Of a DNA stretch of 64,000 nucleotides, positions 34,985-43,924 are shown piece after piece (positions within the stretch are counted from its first letter, which is position 1; every line of letters starts with the position of its first letter). This stretch comes from JBBSBY01 sp038250835 (GTDB lineage: Bacteria; Desulfobacterota; Desulfomonilia; Desulfomonilales; Desulfomonilaceae), in NCBI GenBank assembly GCA_038250835.1, contig JBBSBY010000003.1, forward strand, positions 42,960 through 106,959, given 5' to 3'. A program made the position numbers and the translations under genes. The notes below the pieces were generated by a model. The model made no database searches, had not been told where the DNA came from, and was given only the letters and a program-made list of their open reading frames with translations.

Positions 34985-35193
34985 CTTTAGCTAAAATCTA
35001 CAATTGACTCGACGACCAAAGAATTGAAGTCCCCCTGATAAGGCGGATTTAGGGGCTGATGTCTTTGCGCGATGGATTACACACATTCAATCCCGTGGTT
35101 TTCAGGATGATGATCAAAGTGTGCATTCCTTGCGAAGAAGGATGAAAAGGGTTACAAACTATCCCTTTGTTCACTGGGAACAGGCGCAAAAAA

Positions 35194-36126
35194 TCATTCT
35201 GGACCCCGAACCGCCGCTGTAGCCTCCAAAGTTTGTATTAACAGGGTCAGTGTGCTGTTCACCGGCGCGTCTATTCCCAACTTTCGCGCTTCGCGAACGA
35301 GCGCGCCGTTTATAAAGTCGATTTCGGTCCTACGACCCGCCAAAACATCTTGATACATTGAACTAAGATTCGGCGCCGTTCCTGCGCAAACTTTAAGCAC
35401 GTGAGCCTCCGCGTCATCCAACAAGAGTTGAATTCCGAGCCTTTTTGTTATCGAGAGACACTCCTGAACGATGCTGTGGATTAGTTCTCGACCGGCGGCC
35501 CCGGTTGGAAGATCTCCGTTTCGCAAGCGCAGCAAAGTCGCCGGCGCGTTAATTGCCGCATTGACGATCAGTTTCGACCATATGCTTCCAAACGCGTTGT
35601 CCGTCACTTCAACCGGCCCGGAGTTCATCCTTTTTAAGGTTTCAGCCACTTTGTGGACGCGTTCCGTCATAGTCCCATCGGGTTCTCCCAAATGGGTTTG
35701 TCCAAATCCGGTATGCCGGGTCCGAGCTTTCCCCAGAGACATCGCGCCAATGGTAGTCGTCCCCAGGAGCACCTTTCCGGGAAGCGCGTCCGACAGAATG
35801 TCGTATGCCCCCAATCCGTTTTGCAGCGTGAGCGCTACGCCATCGTCGGCAATAATCTTCCGGCATAAATCCAACGTGGAAGCTGTGTCATAAGCTTTGA
35901 CCACAATCATGACAAGATCACGCTTAGGAACGGAATTTGGATCAGTAGCCATATTTAATTTTATGGTTCTATCGCCTGAAACGCCTTCCATCCAAAGCCC
36001 TGAGTCACTGATCATTCTAGTTTCTTCAGCGTCACGTTCAAAGAGCACGGTGTCGACTCCGGCTTCAGTCAGTAAACCGCCGATAACCGAGCCCAGCGCT
36101 CCGGCGCCGATTATTCCGACTCGCAT
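35194..36126 (-). CDS. panE: 2-dehydropantoate 2-reductase
   Basis: A 310-residue NADPH-dependent reductase that turns ketopantoate into pantoate for coenzyme A synthesis. The N-terminal Rossmann motif is VGIIGAGALGSVIGGLL, followed by VMIVVKAYDTAS and LQNGLGAYDIL. The catalytic Lys lies in the helical domain in FGSIWSKLIVNAAINAPATLLR, and SSMYQDVLAGRRTEIDFINGALVREA is the substrate block. It starts nine bases after panB stops, so the two consecutive steps of the pathway are cotranscribed. panC and panD are not in view. Confidence 0.93.
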   Translation of the reverse strand: MRVGIIGAGALGSVIGGLLTEAGVDTVLFERDAEETRMISDSGLWMEGVSGDRTIKLNMATDPNSVPKRDLVMIVVKAYDTASTLDLCRKIIADDGVALTLQNGLGAYDILSDALPGKVLLGTTTIGAMSLGKARTRHTGFGQTHLGEPDGTMTERVHKVAETLKRMNSGPVEVTDNAFGSIWSKLIVNAAINAPATLLRLRNGDLPTGAAGRELIHSIVQECLSITKRLGIQLLLDDAEAHVLKVCAGTAPNLSSMYQDVLAGRRTEIDFINGALVREARKLGIDAPVNSTLTLLIQTLEATAAVRGPE

Positions 36127-36135
36127 AATATCCCC

Positions 36136-36984
36136 TTATTTGCCGAATTGTTTGCGCAACTCAGCGGCCACATCTTCCGGCATGGGGTAGCAGTGTTCTT
36201 TTGCAGGGAAATCGCCTTGAGCCACTTCTTCCTTGAATTCTTCAAGCGCCTTTACAATGAGCGCGCCGGCCTCCTGATACTTCTTTACGAATTTGGCGAC
36301 TTTTCTATCGAACATGCCGATCATGTCATGAATAACCAGAACCTGGCCGTCGCAGTGGGGGCCGGCGCCTATGCCAAAAACTGGAACCGATGATCTGTCC
36401 GTAATTATTTCAGTGACTTCAGCGGGAACGGCTTCCAATAGAATCGAAGAGGCGCCTGCGTCTTCGAGCTTCTTGGCGTCTTCAATGAGTTTTGTGGCGG
36501 TGATTAAATCGCGACCCTGGGCTTTGTATCCGCCTAGTTGCGCAGCGGCCTGGGGCGTTAAGCCTAAATGCGCCATCACAGGTATTGTAGCTCTACTCAT
36601 CGCTGTTATAATATCGGCGACTTCCGCGCCGCCTTCGAGTTTAACAGCGTCGCAGCCGCCTTCGGCCATGAATCTCCCTCCGTTGCGAATCGCTTCTTCC
36701 CTGGAAACTTGGTAGCTCATGTAAGGCATATCGCCGACAAGGTAAACATCGGGCGCTCCCAGCCGAACAGCCTTAACATGGGGCATCATAAGGTCCATAG
36801 TTACGGGTAGAGTAGAATTATATCCGTAAATGACCATTCCGATCGAGTCGCCAACGAGGATTACGTCGATTCCCGCTTTTTGCTCCAAGACGGCGAAAGG
36901 ATAATCGTAGGCGGTCAAAAAGGTCATGCGTTCTTTTTTGGCTTTTTTGTCTCTCAGAGTTTGGATAGTGGTTTTAGGCATCAT
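36136..36984 (-). CDS. panB: 3-methyl-2-oxobutanoate hydroxymethyltransferase (ketopantoate hydroxymethyltransferase)
   Basis: A TIM-barrel enzyme of 282 residues that adds a one-carbon unit from methylene-tetrahydrofolate to ketoisovalerate. It shows MTFLTAYDYPFAVLEQKAGIDVILVGDSIGMVIYG, VYLVGDMPYMSYQ (Mg ligands), GCDAVKLEGG, PVMAHLGLTPQ and the catalytic Glu in ILLEAVPAEV. Full length. Two adjacent ATG codons could start it; GGAG lies five bases before the first. It leads the panB-panE operon. Confidence 0.95.
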   Translation of the reverse strand: MMPKTTIQTLRDKKAKKERMTFLTAYDYPFAVLEQKAGIDVILVGDSIGMVIYGYNSTLPVTMDLMMPHVKAVRLGAPDVYLVGDMPYMSYQVSREEAIRNGGRFMAEGGCDAVKLEGGAEVADIITAMSRATIPVMAHLGLTPQAAAQLGGYKAQGRDLITATKLIEDAKKLEDAGASSILLEAVPAEVTEIITDRSSVPVFGIGAGPHCDGQVLVIHDMIGMFDRKVAKFVKKYQEAGALIVKALEEFKEEVAQGDFPAKEHCYPMPEDVAAELRKQFGK

Positions 36985-37222
36985 TGCTCCAATTCGGTAA
37001 TATTGTCGCGTAACTTCTTATTATAACAACATCGGCAACCGTAATGGAACGGTAAATTGCATTTTCCTTCAGGTCATGAAATTTAAATTTGCTTTTGAGA
37101 ACAGCTAAAAACAAATTTGGAATTTCGACTATTCCGCGCTTATTTCCTCCGTCACATTTTTAGTTGTTTGGCGTATTTAATTGTAGCAGCGCATTGCGAT
37201 AGTTACTCGCAGGGAGGTAAAC

Positions 37223-37903
37223 ATGCGTAGACCCGCCATATTGAGCTTGGCGCTAATTTGTATACTGTATACAGGCTTATGCTCTGTTGCGGAAGGTTCA
37301 GGATACTATGGAGACCCGACTTATGTGCGTAGACCCGGATGTGACGCCTGGGTAGCTAGTATTGATCAGCCGGAAAACTGTTTGAGGGTTCGGAGCGGAC
37401 CTGGAACCTGGTTCCAAATCATTGGATGCGCGCGTTTCGGTGAAACATTGACTCTGTCGGGACTTTGGACGCAAAACAACTGGGCTGAAGTTGTCGCGCC
37501 GGTTAGAGGATGGGTATTGGGCACGCAACTCAGATTGAATTCCACCTATGCTGTGGTTGCGCCGTCCGTGACCGATGTCGATAGGTTTTTAGCGCCGGCG
37601 GCATGTGTCGGATCTTTTTTCCCTCGACGAATTCATTCTTCTTTTTGGTGGCCCCGCCCCGCTCTTAGACCCTGGTGGCGACATCATCGTGTGGGCCCGG
37701 TTTGGAGGGGCCACGGCGGCCATGGTTCGAGGGTTTGGGTCGGTCCGAGAGGCGGAAGATCAGGTATTGCGGTCGGTAGGCATATTGGACATCGAGGGGG
37801 CGTATGGGCCGGCCCCCGAGGAGGAGGACGTCATTTCAGCGCCGGTAGGTTCGGCGGCGGCTCGGCAGGAAGAGTTGGCGGTCACAGAGGCCGATTCAGA
37901 TGA
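37223..37903 (+). CDS. Secreted SH3b-domain protein with a Gly/His/Arg-rich tail
   Basis: A 226-residue exported protein. A signal peptide (about residues 1-25, ending VAEGSG) is followed by a bacterial SH3 domain (CLRVRSGPGTWFQIIGCARFGETLTLSGLWTQNNWAEV, then GWVLGTQL), of the sort that binds cell-wall peptides. From about residue 130 on, the sequence is rich in Arg, His, Trp and Gly, with repeated VGPRGG and HRGG units. Such tails occur in envelope or nucleic-acid-associated proteins of unknown role. GGGAGG lies seven bases before the ATG. A second open frame overlaps the tail, but it is a by-product of the GC-rich repeat. Confidence 0.7.
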   Translation: MRRPAILSLALICILYTGLCSVAEGSGYYGDPTYVRRPGCDAWVASIDQPENCLRVRSGPGTWFQIIGCARFGETLTLSGLWTQNNWAEVVAPVRGWVLGTQLRLNSTYAVVAPSVTDVDRFLAPAACVGSFFPRRIHSSFWWPRPALRPWWRHHRVGPVWRGHGGHGSRVWVGPRGGRSGIAVGRHIGHRGGVWAGPRGGGRHFSAGRFGGGSAGRVGGHRGRFR

Positions 37904-37912
37904 TAACAACGC

Positions 37913-37937
37913 GAGCCCGCCTGGGCTCCTTTTTTTC
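37913..37937 (+). terminator. Intrinsic terminator after the SH3b gene
   Basis: GAGCCC/GGGCTC stem (six pairs) with a four-base loop GCCT, followed by CCTTTTTTTC. It starts 10 bases after the stop codon. Confidence 0.85.
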
Positions 37938-38125
37938 TTCTCACGTTAGTCAGGATTATCGCTACAAGCTTGATTCTCGCTACTTTCAGTGCTAAATTTA
38001 CATCGGCATTCACCTCGGCGAATCGTCCATTATAATCTCAATTAAATGATGTTTTTCGATAATGAAATGTGTGTTTTCATGACGACCCTAGTATCGTCTT
38101 TTCCTGTCTCAGCCAAGGAGCGCCA

Positions 38126-40189
38126 ATGAATTTAGATTACGTTAGAACCACTTGCCCTTACTGCGGATGCGGCTGTGAAATGCTGCTTGAAGTGATGGAC
38201 GGGAAGTTGACCGGCACGCTTCCATCGAAATCAAATCCTATGAACGAAGGCAAACTGTGTATTAAAGGCTGGAACGTTCATGAGTTTGTCAAAAGTCCAC
38301 AGAGGCTCACTAAACCTTTGGTGAGGAAAAACGGACAACTCGAGGAAGTCGAATGGGATGAAGCTCTGGAATACGCCGCGTCCAATATGCGTAAACTCAA
38401 AGAAGCCCATGGTCCGGAGAGTGTAGTTTTTCTGACATCCGCAAAGTGCACAAACGAAGAAAATTATCTATTGCAGAAATTATGTAGAGCGGGGTTTGGG
38501 ACTAATAACATTGATCACTGCGCTCGTCTCTGACACAGCTCCACAGTGGCAGGTCTTGCCGCTGCTTTCGGAAGTGGAGCAATGACAAATTCGATAGCGG
38601 AAATTGAGGATGCCGACTGCATTTTCATAATAGGATCAAATACCTCCGTGGCTCACCCTTTGGTGGCGCATCGCGTGTTCAAGGCCAAGGAAAAAGGCGC
38701 CAAAGTCATCGTGGCCGATCCACGGCGAATTCAGATGGCGCATTTTGCGGATATTCACGTCAGACAGAATCTCGGGTCGGATGTGGCTTTGATCAATGGT
38801 CTCATGAATGTAATCATAGCCAAAGACATACATAACAAGCAGTTCATTGAAAGCAGAACCGAAGGTTTTGACGCCTTAGCGGAAACGGTGAAAAACTACA
38901 CACCGGAAAAGGTTTCTGAAATTACAGGTATCCGGGCGGAAGATATAATCAAAATAGCCGAAACTTACGCCGGCGCGGAAAAATCCACAATTCTTTACGC
39001 TATGGGTATTACGCAGCACTCCCACGGAGTGGACAACGTGAAATCTTTGGCCAATCTTGCCATGTTGACCGGCCAAATAGGTAGAGAGTCTACGGGCGTC
39101 AACCCTTTACGCGGTCAAAACAATGTCCAGGGCGCTTGCGATATGGGTGGATTGCCGAATGTGTTCCCTGCTTATCAGGTGGTTACCGACGAGAAAAACC
39201 GCGAAAAGTTTCAATCCAAATGGAGCTGCGAGATTTCAGGCAAAGTCGGCCTTACCATCATGGAAATGATGAACGGACTCGAGTCCGGCGATATAAAAGG
39301 CATGGTAGTGCTCGGCGAAAATCCTGTGGGCAGCGACCCTGACGTGAATCATGTCAAGCACGCGCTGGAATCCGCGGAATTCCTTTGTGTTATTGATATT
39401 TTCCTTACGGACACCGCCAAGCTTGCTCACGTGGTTTTGCCGGGTGTTTCCTTCGCAGAAAAGGAAGGCACATTTACCAATACGGAACGAAAAGTGATGC
39501 GCGTCCGCAAAGCGGTGGAACCGATGGGTGATTCTAAACCTGATTGGGAAATAATTCGCGATCTGTCCACCAAGTTCGGTTTGGAAATGAAATATGAGTC
39601 CCCTGAAGAAATTTTTAACGAAATTGCCGAGCTTACCCCGAGTTACGGTGGACTGGATTACCAAAGATTGGAGCAAGGTGGAATTCCATGGCCATGCCCG
39701 ACCAAAGAGCATCCGGGAACCCCCGTGCTGCACACGCAGCAGTTTAGTCGAGGTAAGGGTTTATTTCATGCAATAGAATATCGCCCTCCGGAAGAATTGG
39801 CTGATGACGATTTCCCACTGCAACTAACTACCGGCCGATTTTTTCCGCACTATCACACAGGCACTATGACTCGTAATTCGCCGAGCCTTCACAGTGAAAT
39901 GCCTGAAGGATACTTCGAAATTCATCCTGATGACGCGGCTAAACTGGGGATTAAGAATAATGATTGGGCTAAGGTTTCTTCACGTCGCGGTGAAGTGCTC
40001 AGTAAAGCTCACGTTACGGATCTTGTGAGTCCCGGAGTGGTATTTATGAGTTTTCATTTCATGGAGGCCAATGCCAACGCTCTCACCAATGCGGCCCTGG
40101 ACCCGATATGTAAAATCCCTGAATATAAAGTCTGCGCGATCAAAGTGGAAAAGGCGGACCAGAGTTCGTCCGCACAGGCGTCTAATTAA
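38126..40189 (+). CDS. fdhA: Formate dehydrogenase catalytic subunit with selenocysteine at codon 136
   Basis: One gene of 687 residues read through an in-frame TGA at 38531-38533. The protein before it has the [4Fe-4S] ligands Cys10, Cys13, Cys17 and Cys45 (TTCPYCGCGCEM, GKLCIKGW). NIDHCARL is followed by the TGA and then HSSTVAGLAAAFGSGAMTNS, the exact place where FdhH-type enzymes have Sec-His. Downstream, molybdopterin-binding blocks GSNTSVAHPLVAHRV, NPLRGQNNVQGACDMGG and the C-terminal TTGRFFPHYHTGTMTRNSPSL and DWAKVSSRRGEV are intact. It oxidises formate to CO2, or reduces CO2, using a bis-MGD molybdenum or tungsten centre. A bacterial SECIS-like hairpin follows the TGA. No beta or gamma subunit is adjacent, so it resembles a soluble FdhH-type enzyme. 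Confidence 0.95.
38531..38580 (+). promoter_or_regulatory. Selenocysteine codon and bacterial SECIS element
   Basis: The UGA at 38531-38533 is followed by an apical hairpin GTGGCA-GGTCT-TGCCGC (38546-38562), whose GGTCT loop is the same SelB-binding loop as in E. coli fdhF. The loop begins 18 bases after the UGA. An outer stem GCTCCAC/GTGGAGC (38538-38544 with 38574-38580) encloses it. SelB, SelC and SelA are not in the window. Confidence 0.9.
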
Positions 40190-40269
40190 CTTATAATAAA
40201 TAGGCAAAGGCGGGTTTATACATCCGCTTTTGGCTACATTTAAGCCATATCTTCTCACCGCATATCAGC

Positions 40270-41460
40270 TCAAACAATTCCAAGCCGCCTCTTTTGCGCA
40301 AACGCAATAAGCGCCAAAGTCAAAACAAAACCAAATAGCGGCAGGATATTAATTGATTTCAAGGCCGTAAGGACTCCGAAGTGGTCGGCTATCACGCCGA
40401 TTAGTGTGGCGCCGATTCCTCCGGTGCCGATTGCAAAACCAACCATCAGTCCCGAAGCAACCCCGACATTTTGCGGCAATAACTGCTGAGCCATTACGAT
40501 AGTTACGGTGAATGAGGATATGAGCACGGCGCCGATTAAACCTAAAGAAAGAACAAGCCATATACCTTCGGCGACAAACATGAGTGGATAAATTATTGCG
40601 CTCAGTAGCAGCGTGATTGCGACAAAGCCATAATGGCCGACCCTATCCGCAATCATGGAGCCGACTATGGTTCCGACAACCCCGCCCATTAAAAACGCCG
40701 ACACCAACTGTCCGGCATAAACGGGGTCCCCCTTTAAAACATCGATATAATAGAAAGGAATGAATGTAATAAGACCAATCTGCGTCCACGAGCGCGCTAC
40801 TACAATGACGATTACCAAAATTAATGCGGTGTAGGCTGCTCTGCCGCCGGAATGCGCCGGTATTGCTTTGGCGGTTTCGTCTTTTTTGGGAAGAGAAATG
40901 GAATTCCAATTCAAAAAAAACAGCCCTATAAAGACAAAAGAAAATATGATCATAACCGGCAAATAGTCGCTGCCCATTTTATTGATTATAAGTAGTGAAA
41001 TTATCGGGCCCAAAGCGAGGCCGAGATTTCCTCCCACCGAAAATACCGACATTCCGGTAGCCATTTTATCGCCCGTGAAAAATGCCGCTGTTTTATACCC
41101 CTCCGGATGATACGAAGCCACTCCGAGCCCGCTGATTATTACCAAAACCAAAGCCGTGTCATAGCTGGTGGGCAACAGCAACAGGCATAATCCAAGGCCT
41201 GCGACAAAACATCCCAGGGGCAATAGGAACTTTTTTTCTTTTTTATCTGAAACATAGCCAAACAACGGTTGTATTACCGATGAAGTGAGATTCGACACCA
41301 GCATTATCATTGCCGCCATGGTATAAGTGAGCGCCAGTTTTTCTTTGAGAAAAGGCAATAACGCGGGTAGGCTGCCCTGATAGATGTCCGTGACGAGGTG
41401 TCCGAGAGAAAGAAGTAGAAGAACTTTGAGGTTAAAAGAGCGAGTAACGGGGAGGTCCAC
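40270..41460 (-). CDS. MFS transporter, Fsr (fosmidomycin-resistance)-like
   Basis: A 12-helix major facilitator of 396 residues. The sequence LGHLVTDIYQGSLPALLPFLKEKLALTYTMAAMIML and PLFGYVSDKKEKKFLLPLG (the loop 2-3 motif), together with GLGVASYHPEGYKTA, match the Fsr group. Members export compounds such as fosmidomycin, but many relatives are uncharacterised. Its GTG start overlaps the fdhD stop by one base (TAGTG), so it is translated with fdhD. A role in formate or molybdate related transport is suggested by context only. Confidence 0.88.
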   Translation of the reverse strand: MDLPVTRSFNLKVLLLLSLGHLVTDIYQGSLPALLPFLKEKLALTYTMAAMIMLVSNLTSSVIQPLFGYVSDKKEKKFLLPLGCFVAGLGLCLLLLPTSYDTALVLVIISGLGVASYHPEGYKTAAFFTGDKMATGMSVFSVGGNLGLALGPIISLLIINKMGSDYLPVMIIFSFVFIGLFFLNWNSISLPKKDETAKAIPAHSGGRAAYTALILVIVIVVARSWTQIGLITFIPFYYIDVLKGDPVYAGQLVSAFLMGGVVGTIVGSMIADRVGHYGFVAITLLLSAIIYPLMFVAEGIWLVLSLGLIGAVLISSFTVTIVMAQQLLPQNVGVASGLMVGFAIGTGGIGATLIGVIADHFGVLTALKSINILPLFGFVLTLALIAFAQKRRLGIV

Positions 41461-42272
41461 TAAACTAACTCCACAGATCCATTGGAAAAATAATTAAAAC
41501 GGCCGCCCCGAACATATGTAACGACATCTATTCGTGAGCCTTCAGCCATTTTAACTGCAAGCGCGCTTGCGCTTGATCGACTAATTACTATAGCAAAATT
41601 ACTTCTGGCCGCTTTTGTCAGCACTTCTGACGTTATGCGTCCGGTGGTCAATAAAAGCTTATCTTTGGCGCTAATTCCATTCAAAAAACAATAGCCAACG
41701 ATTTTGTCCACAGCGTTGTGTCTTCCCAAATCCTCCATCGTCGTTATTGTTTTTTCCTGGTCGGCGACTGAGGCCGCATGAACACCTCTGGTCAAATTAT
41801 AGATACCTGAATAGGTATCCAGTTCACGCATTCTGTCAAGGATTGACTCAGATTTGAGCTTCAATTTCTGCGCGCCGTGCGCAATAGGGTTGAGCGCTGT
41901 TTCTACCGAGAAGACGACGCCTCCCGCGCATCCGGATGTCAGCATTCCTCGCTTCTCAGTCTTTTCCAATCGCGACTCCGGCACATCCAATTCCATGCGA
42001 AAGATTCTACTCTCCTCATCGAGGTGATACTCGATGATTTCTTTTGGGTGCAGGATAACGCCTTCTGAGACCATAAATCCCACAAAAAGTTCTGCAAGAT
42101 TGGAGGGCAGTGTGGCAATGGAAAGGATCTCTCGATCATTTACGAAAAGCGTATAAGGGACCTCTTTGGCAAGACTAATAATTTTGTCTTCGATTACACC
42201 TTTGTTGTACCGTTGCGCCGGCGTTTCAACCACCAACCTCTTCTCCAGGACATGTATTTCAGGTTCGCTCAT
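41460..42272 (-). CDS. fdhD: Sulfurtransferase FdhD
   Basis: A 270-residue protein that passes sulfur to the molybdenum cofactor of formate dehydrogenase, which is needed for activity. It contains PYTLFVNDREILSIATLPSNLAELFVGFMVSEG, the reactive Cys in TSGCAGG, and GVHAASVADQEKTITTMEDLGRHNAVDKIVG, all typical. The usual CxxC is reduced to a single Cys. Its target FDH is encoded next to the transporter on the opposite strand. The order is ModE-like gene, fdhD, MFS. Confidence 0.93.
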   Translation of the reverse strand: MSEPEIHVLEKRLVVETPAQRYNKGVIEDKIISLAKEVPYTLFVNDREILSIATLPSNLAELFVGFMVSEGVILHPKEIIEYHLDEESRIFRMELDVPESRLEKTEKRGMLTSGCAGGVVFSVETALNPIAHGAQKLKLKSESILDRMRELDTYSGIYNLTRGVHAASVADQEKTITTMEDLGRHNAVDKIVGYCFLNGISAKDKLLLTTGRITSEVLTKAARSNFAIVISRSSASALAVKMAEGSRIDVVTYVRGGRFNYFSNGSVELV

Positions 42273-42288
42273 AGGGGCCTCATTATTA

Positions 42289-42666
42289 CTAATTATCCGA
42301 CGAACGCCGGTCCATCAATCTCGAGTAAGGGGGCAGATTTTCGTCAGCGAAAAGTTCCTTAAATTGCTGGTCTGTGAACTTTTCACACCTACTCCTCAAC
42401 CGTTTATAATTCCAAAGAAGTTCAAGACCTTCCTGTGTCAATTTAGAGCCCTCACTGGTTCGTTCCACCAATTTAAATCCGCACCGCTCTTCAGTTGCTT
42501 TAATTTTGCCCCAGACCGCCCTGAACGGCTGTTTCAATTTGGATGCCGCCTTATTTATCGAGCCTACTTCGAGAATAGCTTGTAATATCTTCAGCCTACC
42601 TGTACCGATGACGAGCTTGCCATTGTCGTTTTCGATCCAGATTTTAGATCGAACTCGAAGCGCCAT
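42289..42666 (-). CDS. ModE-like winged-helix protein without the molybdate-binding domain
   Basis: A 125-residue LysR/ModE-type DNA-binding protein. IGTGRLKILQAILEVGSINKAASKLKQPFRAVWGKIKATEERCGFKLVER is the winged helix-turn-helix of ModE, where the second helix reads AASKLKQPFRAVWGKI. The C-terminal molybdate-binding (Mop) domains of full ModE are absent; only about 30 residues of helical tail follow. Its place at the head of the fdhD operon, beside a Mo enzyme, suggests it controls formate dehydrogenase genes. A perfect palindrome lies 70 bases upstream. Confidence 0.85.
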   Translation of the reverse strand: MALRVRSKIWIENDNGKLVIGTGRLKILQAILEVGSINKAASKLKQPFRAVWGKIKATEERCGFKLVERTSEGSKLTQEGLELLWNYKRLRSRCEKFTDQQFKELFADENLPPYSRLMDRRSSDN

Positions 42667-42735
42667 TGAGAACCTTCCTTTATGTTAAGCAGTAAACATT
42701 AAGATGAAAGAGACGGGTCGCTTATGTCACTATAG

Positions 42736-42749
42736 TCCGAATATTCGGA
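42736..42749. promoter_or_regulatory. Palindromic candidate operator
   Basis: TCCGAATATTCGGA, a perfect 14-base palindrome between the divergent ModE-like and ddl genes. Its position suits a repressor or activator site. It is not the known E. coli ModE sequence. Confidence 0.35.
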
Positions 42750-42831
42750 GGGTTCAATATTCCCTGAAAACTTGAATAGCGCAGCCGCGTGTGGTATCGC
42801 CTTCCTCGAACAACTGTAATGGGAGGACGCC

Positions 42832-43923
42832 ATGAACCCTAGTCGCCTTAGAATAGCTTTGCTGTTCGGGGGAAGGTCCGCGGAGCATGAGGTCTCGGTC
42901 AGATCCGCTGCATCCATTTATCACGCTATGGATAAAAACAAATATGAAATCCTTCCAGTGCTGATTACTGAAGACGGTACCTGGCACGAAATGCCCAATG
43001 GATTAGAAAGCTTCGAACAGCCTATCCCAGGTCCTGCATCAAGCTTGCTGGTCCTATCCCAAAATCCAGGTGATCACGGATTCCATCGCATCAATGAATG
43101 TAATTGGGAACATATCCCCACTGATGTTGTGTTCCCGGTTCTTCATGGAACATATGGTGAAGACGGCACAATTCAGGGGCTATTCGATCTTGCAGAAATT
43201 CCTTATGTGGGATGTGGGGTCTTGGCGTCCGCTGTAGGTATGGACAAAATCCTGATGAAAGCCGCGTTTATCAACGCAGGGATAAATGTGGGTCCTTATT
43301 TTTGGTTTACAAAGTTTGACTGGAATACCGACAATAAATGCACCATGAATCGTTTTAAGAACAGTAACCTTCCCGTGTTCGTAAAGCCTGCAAATCTTGG
43401 ATCTTCAGTCGGCATATCGCGAGTGGACAATGCGGCCGAGTTTGAAAACGCAGTGAAAAAAGCTTTGTCATTCGATAGGAAAATATTAGTCGAAGACGGA
43501 ATAATAGGCCGTGAACTCGAAGTCAGCGTGCTTGGGAATGATGATCCCAAAGCTGCTCTCCCTGGAGAAGTCATTTCTCATTCCGAATTTTATGACTATG
43601 AAGAAAAATACCTTAAAGATTCCGCGGAACTGAAAATTCCTGCCGACTTGCCGAAATCCGTCATCGAGCAGGCGCAAAAAACAGCGGTCGCGGCATTCCG
43701 AGCCATAGACGGATCGGGCCTCGCGCGCGTCGACATGTTTTTGACTGATAAGTCAAAACTGATCGTCAATGAGGTTAATACATTACCCGGATTTACCTCG
43801 ATAAGCATGTATCCCAAACTTTGGGAGGCATCGGGATTGCCTTACGACAAGCTTATAGATGAACTTATACTATTGGCTTTAGAAAGGCATTCCGCCAAAA
43901 AAGAAATTCTGACGGTAAGGTAA
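42832..43923 (+). CDS. ddl: D-alanine--D-alanine ligase
   Basis: An ATP-grasp enzyme of 363 residues that joins two D-Ala for peptidoglycan precursors. It shows LLFGGRSAEHEVSVRSAASIYHAM, VFPVLHGTYGEDGTIQGLFDLAEIPYVGCGVLASAVGMDK, FVKPANLGSSVGIS and the metal ligands in VNEVNTLPGFTSISMYP. Full length. GGGAGG lies before the ATG. It is the first gene of a three-gene unit with a sugar nucleotidyltransferase and a kinase, one base apart from the next. Confidence 0.95.
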   Translation: MNPSRLRIALLFGGRSAEHEVSVRSAASIYHAMDKNKYEILPVLITEDGTWHEMPNGLESFEQPIPGPASSLLVLSQNPGDHGFHRINECNWEHIPTDVVFPVLHGTYGEDGTIQGLFDLAEIPYVGCGVLASAVGMDKILMKAAFINAGINVGPYFWFTKFDWNTDNKCTMNRFKNSNLPVFVKPANLGSSVGISRVDNAAEFENAVKKALSFDRKILVEDGIIGRELEVSVLGNDDPKAALPGEVISHSEFYDYEEKYLKDSAELKIPADLPKSVIEQAQKTAVAAFRAIDGSGLARVDMFLTDKSKLIVNEVNTLPGFTSISMYPKLWEASGLPYDKLIDELILLALERHSAKKEILTVR

Positions 43924-43924
43924 C

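Noticed and set aside
37605..37949. Second open frame overlapping the SH3b gene
   Set aside because: It is the shifted reading of the repetitive GC-rich tail, has no ribosome binding site and runs into the terminator.
38126..38545. FDH gene split by a stop codon, taken as a frameshift or pseudogene
   Set aside because: The two parts are in the same frame, separated only by TGA in the exact selenocysteine context and followed by a SECIS hairpin.
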